Assembly (NCBI GenBank): GCA_002099365.1
Contig: MSED01000002.1
Coordinates: forward strand, 868,001 to 932,000
Length of the DNA: 64,000 bases
Source of the DNA: Phialophora verrucosa
Taxonomy: Eukaryota > Ascomycota > Eurotiomycetes > Chaetothyriales > Herpotrichiellaceae
Direction: 5' to 3'
Shown here: piece after piece, positions 56,957-64,000 of the stretch
Layout: each line of letters begins with the position of its first letter
Position numbering within the stretch: position 1 is the first letter of the stretch
The notes under the pieces: model-generated
The model's input: only the letters and a program-made list of their open reading frames with translations
Database searches by the model: none
What the model was told of the DNA's origin: nothing
Translations under genes and position numbers: made by a program

Positions 56957-58063
56957 CTATTTCCCCAGTGCCAGAATTTCCTGTTCAATAGCGTCGCCGA
57001 AGCTCTTAGTATTGCCTTTGCCTCCCATGTCCGCCGTGATGACGTGGTCCTCCGACCTCGCCAGCACATTTTCGACAGCCTTCAGGACCGCAGCAGCAGC
57101 GTCCTTGAACCCAAAATGTTCCAGCATCATCTGACCGGCCCAGATCATCCCCACCGGATTCGCTATCCCCTTGCCAGCGATATCCGGGGCACTGCCGTGG
57201 ACAGGCTCGAAGAGACTTGGAAATTGCCCCGTCGGATTGATGTTCCCTGACGGCGCAATCCCAATGGTGCCGGTGCACGCGGGCCCCAAATCCGAGAGGA
57301 TATCGCCAAACAGGTTGCTGCCGACGATGACGTCGAAGATCTGAGGCCGCTGGACGAAATGCGCGGTCAAGATGTCAATGTGATACTTGTCGACCTTCAC
57401 GTCCGAGTAGGCCGTCTGCATGTTCTCGACCCTCGTGTCCCAGTAGGGCATTGTGATGCTGATGCCGTTGCTCTTGGTCGCGCTCGTCAGGTGCTTCTTC
57501 GGCCGACTCTGCGCGAGCTCGAACGCGTACTTGAGCACTCTGTCGACGCCCGTCCTCGTCATGACCGTCTCCTGGATGACCGTCTCGCGGTCCGTGCCCT
57601 CAAAGATCTTGCCCCCTATGCTGCTGTACTCGCCCTCGGTGTTCTCCCTCACGATCCAGAAATCAATGTCCCCCGGCTTGCGGCCCGCAAGCGGACACCT
57701 CACCCCGGGCATCAGTCGCGCAGGTCTCAAGTTGATGTACTGGTCGAATTCCCTCCTGAACTTCAACAAGCTGCCCCACAGACTGATGTGGTCGGGCACC
57801 TGATCCGGCATGCCCACCGCGCCGAAGTAGATGGCGTCGAACTTTGACAGCGTTGCGTTCCAATCCTTAGGCATCATGTCGCCGTGTTTCCGGTAGTACT
57901 CGCAGCTTGCGAAGTCGAACTCTTCGAATTCTAGCTGGAGGTCGAAGACCTTGGCCGCCGCTTGGAGGCAGCGCACGCCGTAAGGCATGACTTCGGTGCC
58001 GATGCCATCGCCGGGGATGACGGCGATTTTGAGTTTCTTCTGCTGCTGCTGTTGCTGGCCCAT
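56957..58063 (-). CDS. Tartrate/D-malate dehydrogenase-type decarboxylating dehydrogenase
   Basis: A single exon of 368 residues. It belongs to the isocitrate/isopropylmalate dehydrogenase superfamily: KIAVIPGDGIGTEVMPYGV at the N-terminus, WIVRENTEGEYSSIGG as substrate loop, ATKSNGISITMPYWD, and VGSNLFGDILSDLGPACTG for Mg-carboxylate binding, then FEPVHGSAPDIAGKGIANPV. The pattern LWGSLLKFRREFDQYINLRP and the FGAVGMPDQVPDHISLWG stretch match the tartrate dehydrogenase/D-malate group (TtuC/YeaU) better than leucine-pathway Leu2. It oxidises and decarboxylates a 2-hydroxy-acid with NAD. A poly-Gln run (six Q) follows Met-Gly. No mitochondrial presequence is obvious. Confidence 0.92.
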   Translation of the reverse strand: MGQQQQQQKKLKIAVIPGDGIGTEVMPYGVRCLQAAAKVFDLQLEFEEFDFASCEYYRKHGDMMPKDWNATLSKFDAIYFGAVGMPDQVPDHISLWGSLLKFRREFDQYINLRPARLMPGVRCPLAGRKPGDIDFWIVRENTEGEYSSIGGKIFEGTDRETVIQETVMTRTGVDRVLKYAFELAQSRPKKHLTSATKSNGISITMPYWDTRVENMQTAYSDVKVDKYHIDILTAHFVQRPQIFDVIVGSNLFGDILSDLGPACTGTIGIAPSGNINPTGQFPSLFEPVHGSAPDIAGKGIANPVGMIWAGQMMLEHFGFKDAAAAVLKAVENVLARSEDHVITADMGGKGNTKSFGDAIEQEILALGK

Positions 58064-59335
58064 GGTGGATATGCCGAGTACAGTACCGGGTGAAGGAGAT
58101 GTTTGTCTTGAAGCCGGAGAATGAGACCAACTAATTTACAAGTGACATGATATCACAGGGCGAGAATGAGGAGAATCCCGGTCCGGCACAACGAATTATA
58201 TAACATGCCTGACCGGGGTAACCTTTGCGCGGACAAAGCTTTCTCCGTGCGGTGGCCGTTGTGCTCATTGCGAAGTCGGAGTCCACGACCGGCGGACAGC
58301 AACCTCAGTAAGATATGGCTTTTGATGGCTGCTTCACGCCAATTCTTGTGCGTCACCTACGGAGTGTTATTCCCGGTGCGCGGAGTGATGGTGATTGCAA
58401 TGAAAATACCAACGTGAAAGAAAAGGGTCAAATTAATTAAGTTTGCTATCCGACATAGAGATCACCGAAGCGAACTTGACGCACGCACATAATTTACATA
58501 TCGTTAATAGTCAATCAACCTCTTACCAGATTTGCAACTCGCTCACCGTCCAACAATACAATTCCGGCGACTACGTGCTTCCGCAGGAGAGAACACATCG
58601 GGACCTTGGAATTTGCATAGCCCAAATAGGATAAACGTCTTGTTGACTTGAACTTCACAGCACATAGCACCGTCTGAAGCACGCAGGCCAACCACCACGA
58701 CCACACGACGTCGGTCAGTGATGTTTGTCAACTCAACAAGCCTGATGACACTTCGGCACCCAAGCTGTCTATCCATTCATCCTGGTACCAATGTCCCAAA
58801 GTACCCAACGTATCCCGACCCGAGTTAAGCTGGAGCAGTCGAGTCGAGTCGAGACGAAACGAGCTCCACCGAAACCTCCCTTTTGAGTGATTTCCCACAA
58901 GATCGAAATGAAACAGCTCACATACTCCGTACAGTTCAAGTGCTGAATATCGACGAGGCTGATTGTCAGGGATGGAATGGATCCAGGACGCCAGATTGGC
59001 TCTAACTACCATACCGGGCCGAGGTTCGTGTCGGCATCATCAGCCCCCTCACTCCGGAGTGTCCTTGCAGCGTACACGGTATAACCGTACTGTGTTGTGT
59101 ATGTGAGGCGACCAATGTCGGCACCTTAATATTACCCTTACCTTGGGCCGTGAAAAGCAGCATCTAGACGACGGACGGAGTACCTGTATGAACATTTCCG
59201 CTGTTCAAGACCGTTGACGACTAGTAGTCCCTTTTGCGCGCGCACGATAAAGCTGTTGAACCACACTCACTCATACACTCACACTCACATACATACACAG
59301 AGAGGTAGACCTAGGACTAAGACGCACCATCCACA
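58064..59335. other. Divergent promoter region
   Basis: About 1.27 kb between divergent starts. It has a small GAGTC repeat (58840-58852) and a CACTCA/CATACA-rich run just upstream of the next start (59266-59300). No gene seen. Confidence 0.5.
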
Positions 59336-60575
59336 ATGACGCCAACGACAACGACAGCCGACCTCCGGGCCCAAAACCTCTTCAAATTCGACCACCATAT
59401 CGCCCTCATCACAGGCGGCGCGTCCGGCCTAGGCGAAATGGCCGCCCAGGCTTTCGTCCAGAACGGCGCCAAGGTCTTCATCGCCAGCCGCAAGGAGAAC
59501 GAGCTGAAAGCCGTGGCCCAGCGCCTCAACGCGCTCGGGCCCGGCACGTGCGTGTACATCGTCGCGGATCTGAAGGACAAAGCCGGCTGCGAGAAATTGG
59601 CCGCCGAGGTCAAGAAGCGGACGGACGTGCTGACTGTATTGATCAATAATTCGGGGGCTACGTGGTGAGTGTTGGCCCTGTCTTGTGCCGCGGTGGTATG
59701 TTTTGCCTGCTGTCGAAAAGGCATGGCACGCATCGCATGATCTTCACTAGCACTGCACTGGCACTGCACTGCATTAACTGTATATGCTCACGCGTGGCAT
59801 GCCACTAGGGGAGCTGCCGCCGACGACTTTCCCGAGCACGGTTGGGACAAGATCATGGCGTTGAACGTCAAGGCGATTTTCTACCTGACCATTGCGTGAG
59901 TGATGATGATGATGATGATCCATGAGTCGCCGGAGCGTGAACGCTAACGTTACAGGAAAGGCTGGTCCCGCTTCTCGAAAAGGGCGCGGCGGTTGAGAAT
60001 CAACCCTCGAGGGTCATCAATATATCGTCTATGGCAGGGCTCTTGACGACTGATCCCACCGTCACCGAGGAGGGTGGCCTCTCCGTAGTGGGCCACGGGG
60101 CATACAGCTGTATGATACAAACCCCCCGATCAGAGAAAGGGATTACTTGTCTGGCTGACTGTGTTGTTGCGTTTTCTTAGATGGGCCCTCGAAAGCAGCG
60201 TGCATTCACCTCTCCCGACAGCAAGCGTCGCAGTTCGCCCCACGAAATATCTTGGTCAACTGCATTTGTCCGTAAGTGACGCCTGAAGATACCGTTGCGG
60301 TTGAGAACTGCGAATTTCAACCGCGAATGCTAATAATCTGGGTCACCAGGGGCTTGTTCCCGTCGAGGATGTCAAATTTCGGTATACAGCGGAGTCTTGA
60401 CTTCTTTCTGAGCTCGCAGCCCACGGGTAAGATAGGAACGCCTGAGGATTTCGCGGGCCTGGTGTTATACCTCTGCAGCCGCGGGGCCGGCCACGTCACG
60501 GGGAATGTGATAGAGCTTGATGGGGGGAGCACGCGCAGTGGTTGGAGGCAAAAAGCGAAGAGATCAAAGATCTGA
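59336..60575 (+). CDS. Short-chain dehydrogenase/reductase
   Basis: Five exons (59336-59664, 59809-59895, 59961-60109, 60181-60271, 60350-60575) give 293 residues. Cofactor motif: IALITGGASGLGEMAAQAF; structural motif LINNSGATW (NNSG in place of NNAG); catalytic residues SSMAG and YGPSKAA; C-terminal GLFPSRM and TGNVIELDGGS, which mark the classical SDR fold. The third exon must begin after AAAG at 59960, because the AG at 59954-59955 shifts the frame into an early stop. The second intron carries a GAT repeat (59901-59919). It is an NAD(P)-dependent oxidoreductase of unknown substrate. It is convergent with the permease at 60750 (174 bp), and the pairing suggests a shared catabolic route. Confidence 0.88.
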
Positions 60576-60749
60576 AAACCATGGTGGCTGATATTTCCGG
60601 CACAAATCGGAGTGCTCATTGAGTGTAAACTGATTGGGTTTCGATGACTGACTAGCTTGCTAGTGTCGATTTGATCGATCTTGGTGTAAGCATTTCTTCT
60701 TCATCTTGCCTGCCCTGCCCGTGGCTGGGCCTACTCCGATATTTCGTCG

Positions 60750-62385
60750 CTATCCAGTCTTGTTGGGCTTCTCGGGCACGGTCTCGTCGAATGGGGGTGA
60801 TTCTACATCTGCACCCTCGAGAGTGCTGATTGCAACCTTGACCTCGTCAACGTCCCCAATCGGTGGTCCAGTGAAGTGTTTTCTGGCGTACACGATATAC
60901 CAGAAGATGCTGACCAGCGCAAAGAAGGTAAAGACGACGCTGGCGTAATTCATGGTCGCCGGGGTGACCGGGAGTGCTGTTGGCATGCAGAAGAGAACTG
61001 TTGCCAGGCTAACCCACAGCACGGTGATGATGTTGATCGCGTAGCCGAACCGGCCCAGAGAAAAAGATGAATTTCTGACCATATTCCTGCCCCGAATAAC
61101 GGATACGGCAATGGGCACCGCGTAGGAAGCGCCCAGGCAGATCGTCGCGACTCCGGTGAAGGAGTTGAAAGCGGCCGAAGAGCCGAGGTAGATGAGGGCC
61201 AATAGCGCATCAATGACGGTGGAAAGGAGAATGGCGTACAAGGGAACGTCGAAACGCTTGTTGACCGTACGCCAGATCTGGTGTCCTGGTACAGCACCGT
61301 CGCGTGCGAAGGCCCATAGGCAACGGCTCGATGCTGTCAAAGCGCCAATCCCGGCGAACATCCAGACTCCAAGCAGGAGGAAGAGCAGACCAAAGCCACC
61401 ACCGGCTGAGCCAGTCACGATCTTGAAGAGCAGCCCAATCGGCTGTCCATTCTTGACCGCAAGGAGAAGCTCGACGGGAGGAAGGACGAAGAGAATAGGG
61501 AGCAGGTATACAACGCCTGTGATGCCTGCACCAACAACAGAGAGCACTATCGCCTTCGGAACTTCGAGATGCGGATTTTGAACCTCCTCGCACATTGCGG
61601 CGACCATTCCATAGCCTGTCAAGGTGTATGCAGCTTGAAGCAGGCCAACGAAGAACGCCCAGCCCGACGGCCATCCACTTGCCGAGGCGTCGTAGTGTCC
61701 AAACACGTACGAGCCAGTATTCTTATGGTCGGACATTGCCAGCACCACAACGAGAATGATAATGACTGTCCCGGCGATCCAATACATGGCGAGCTTGTTG
61801 ATAAAATCAAGGTACCGAGAGCAAAACGTGTTGACCAAAGCGTGGAGCAGCATGACGGCCCAAAACATCAGAACGGTCTGCCACGCGGTCGGGACATAGG
61901 ACTCATCCCAAAGAGTGATTGCCGACAATATCATCTGGGCACCTGAGAAGTTGATAGACAAGGTGACGGTCCAATTGCCAACTAGTGTAAGCCATCCGTC
62001 GACAAACGAAACAGCTGGTGCCCACTCCGGAGTCGCAAGAATAGCCGACCAGTAATAGACGCCGCCTGAGGTGGGATAGACGGCGCAGATCTCAGCCAGC
62101 GACGATGCTATGGCAATCGAGATGAGCGTGACTATCACCCAACCCCAAAGTACTGTAACGCATTGGCCGTCGATGAGTGCAAGGGAGAGAGTGGCGGACA
62201 GACCGAACGGCGTGGCAATGATGGCCATGGACCTAGATTATGAACACGATCAGCAGGCGTCTTCAGTCTCTCGAGAGAGCAGCGACATACAAGCCCATGA
62301 CGCTTAACATACTCAGGTTACGAGGCAGCTCCGCCTTGTAGCCGAGCCTCTCCAGAGCGGCGTCTGCATTAGCATTTTGTCCCAT
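60750..62385 (-). CDS. APC-family amino acid/GABA/choline permease
   Basis: Two exons (62385-62291, 62232-60750) give 525 residues. After LERLGYKAELPRNLSMLSVM come about twelve hydrophobic segments. Family landmarks are AIIATPFGLSATLSLALIDG, SLAEICAVYPTSGGVYYWSA, GYGMVAAMCEEVQNPHLEVP (the conserved E-x-x-x-P region), GIGALTASSRCLWAFARDGA and VPLYAILLSTVIDALLALI. This fits fungal GABA/choline/polyamine-type permeases (Uga4/Hnm1 relatives) at the plasma membrane. The substrate cannot be told. The intron join L|SMAIIATPFG is in phase 2 (GTATGT...TAG). Confidence 0.92.
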
Positions 62386-63149
62386 ATCCAGCACCGTCTT
62401 TGAAGTTTCGCAGTAATGTTATGTTATTACCTAGAACGGGAAGAAGCAATGGAAAGTGCTGTAAGAAGATCAAAGGCCCTCTCGTCGAGGCAGCCCATGT
62501 CGATATATGTTCCTCATCGACATAGTATGAACGCACTAGTTGACTCCAGGTTCGTTCTTGGCAACCACATGGGCGGGACGCGGGACACTATGGAGATCGC
62601 AAACTCTTGCATCCTTTGTCGTCGCAGTATCGCTCAATCTGTATCTGGAAATAAAGCAGATGCAGGTTCCGCAATGGCGCTGACGGGGGAGTTGTGTTGT
62701 CAGAGTACATGATTGGCTGAAAAATTGAGGAAGGAGTTTGCGATCAATGCCTAACCCGAAGTAGAACCTGATGCTCAAGGGACACAAGCTGATTGATAGC
62801 GCCGTCTTTGTCGTTGGTCCACGGGTAAGATTTCATCGAATATCTGTTTGGTTACGGTGTGCAGTGTTTCAAGCCCCGGGCTTGATGTGACTGAACAAGG
62901 CAAGACTTTGCGAGGACAAGGGGGAGGGTCTCCTGCAAAAGGCTTCCAAGCACTGGTACGACCAGTGAGTATTTTTCGCTAGAAGAGAGGCAGGACTTTG
63001 CGATCTGCCAATCATGTCGCTGTGAAATCGCGTCCTTATAACCCTGCGCATATCCTCATTTGCGCCTTTAGAAGTTCCAGCAAATGTAGTGTACTCTTCG
63101 TCGATCTGTAGCTCTTTTGCCCGGGGATTGACATTCGTGATTCTGAGCC
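62386..63149. other. Divergent promoter region
   Basis: About 760 bp between the starts of the permease and the nitrilase; no gene seen. A shared promoter would allow co-regulation. Confidence 0.5.
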
Positions 63150-64000
63150 ATGCAGAAAGTCCGTGTTGGTGCCGTTCAGGCTGAACCAGGCTGGCTGGAT
63201 CTGGAGGAAAGCGTGAACAAGACGATCACGCTCATTGGCAAGGCCGCTGAAGAAGGCGTGAACGTCCTCGGCTTCCCTGAGGTCTGGATCCCAGGATATC
63301 CGTGGTGAGTCTCATCCGCAAACCCACGAGTAGCTGCTGATGATCGAAGGTCCTTATGGACAAAGAGTGTTCTGGAGAACACTGAAATGGTCCACAAATA
63401 TATGGCGAACTCCCTCAGACGAGACTCACCGGAGATGAAGAGGATCCAGGAAGCGGCCAAGGATGCAGCGATGTTTGTCGTCCTCGGCTACAGCGAGCGC
63501 GATGGTGCCAGCCTGTACATGGGTCAATCCTTCATATCTCCAGATGGCGAGATCGTCCACCACCGCCGCAAGATCAAGCCCACGCACGTGGAACGAACAC
63601 TTTGGGGCGAAGGTCAGGCCGAATCGCTGAAGACGGTTGTGGACACTCCTTTCGGAAAAGTCGGAGGTTTGAACTGCTGGGAGCACCTTCAGCCTCTGTT
63701 GCGATATTACGAATATGCGCAAGGAGTACAGATCCATATCGCCAGCTGGCCAGCGGAGTTTTGTATGCCGGATCCGAAAGAGCTGGCGTGGCAATATCAC
63801 GAGACAGGCGAGGCAAGCTACCGTGCAAGCCAGTTCATGGCTATCGAGGGCCAGACGTTCGTTGTCGTCGCTTCGCAAATCCTGACAGAGAAAAACATCG
63901 AGAAGAACAATCTGATAGCCAAAGCCCCGATCAAGACGGTGAGTTCAGGCTTACCGTGGGGTTACGAATGGAAGGTGCTAACGACCAGTGCAGCCCGGTG
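63150..64000 (+). CDS. Nitrilase / cyanide-hydratase-type hydrolase (5' part)
   Basis: Exons 63150-63304 and 63350-63938, and the first bases of a third (63994 onward), encode the N-terminal 250 residues; the gene leaves the window. The catalytic Glu is at residue 44 (VLGFPEVWIPGYPW), Lys lies in HHRRKIKPTHVER and Cys in GGLNCWEHLQPLL. The reaction is hydrolysis of a nitrile to acid and ammonia, or to an amide. The acceptor at 63348-63349 gives GYPWSLWTKSVLENTEM; a later AG would lose the conserved Trp. Intron 1 is 45 nt. Whether it is an aliphatic or aromatic nitrilase or a cyanide hydratase is not decidable from this part. Confidence 0.9.

Noticed and set aside
59896..60060. Apparent frameshift in the SDR gene
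   Set aside because: Resolved by the acceptor at 59960, which restores a full SDR protein; no pseudogene needed.
1..64000. CRISPR arrays, insertion sequences, operons, ribosome binding sites
   Set aside because: The gene structure is eukaryotic; no regularly spaced repeat arrays or transposase genes were found.

Overview
The window is a 64 kb nuclear segment of a filamentous ascomycete (Pezizomycotina). Evidence: most genes carry several short introns (about 45-80 nt) with GT-AG ends and CTAAC/CTGAC-type branch sites. The gene content is typical of the group: Zn2Cys6 regulators, TRI12 and Dal5-type transporters, a metacaspase, an Ish1-repeat protein, NACHT-ankyrin and STAND-type proteins, Spb4 and riboflavin synthase. 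Order and species cannot be fixed from sequence alone; the short 'ACGGAGTA/TACAGTA' motifs between genes are only a weak hint. Gene models were spliced by hand using open frames, phase bookkeeping and protein-family expectation. None is confirmed by transcripts.

Layout. 0-8 kb: an anion-symporter-type MFS carrier, a nine-exon TRI12-type efflux carrier and, divergent from it, a Zn2Cys6 regulator. 8-19.4 kb: mostly housekeeping or stress genes: a prodomain-less metacaspase in six exons, a single-pass membrane protein of unknown function, two small conserved proteins, a secreted seven-repeat Ish1/Msc1 protein and a Dap1-like cytochrome b5-fold protein. 19.4-34.1 kb: an accessory block of NLR/STAND-type genes. 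It has a 932-residue NACHT-ankyrin protein, two stand-alone proteins with STAND-type N-terminal helical domains, a small protein with a cysteine-rich N-terminus and a small protein with a motif resembling the NLR's N-terminus. A Pho84-type phosphate carrier sits inside this block. 34-40 kb: riboflavin synthase and a large Ppr1-like Zn2Cys6 regulator. 39.7-45.9 kb: a 6.2 kb stretch without a supportable gene. 46-55 kb: a YCR023C-like MFS carrier, a mitochondrial class III CoA-transferase, an SDR and the helicase Spb4. 55-64 kb: a run that looks catabolic: FAD monooxygenase, tartrate/D-malate-type dehydrogenase, SDR, APC permease and a nitrilase cut by the window end.

The most interesting point is in the accessory block. 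The NLR starts with a short Asn/Gly motif (GNTSRSNIVLGPQ), and a gene about 5 kb away encodes GNNKLGANVVVGGPQ. Matched motifs on an NLR N-terminus and on a neighbouring effector are the signature of fungal amyloid-signalling pairs of the HET-s/NWD2 or RHIM-like kind. If the models hold, this locus could be such a pair with a motif I cannot assign to a family I recognise.
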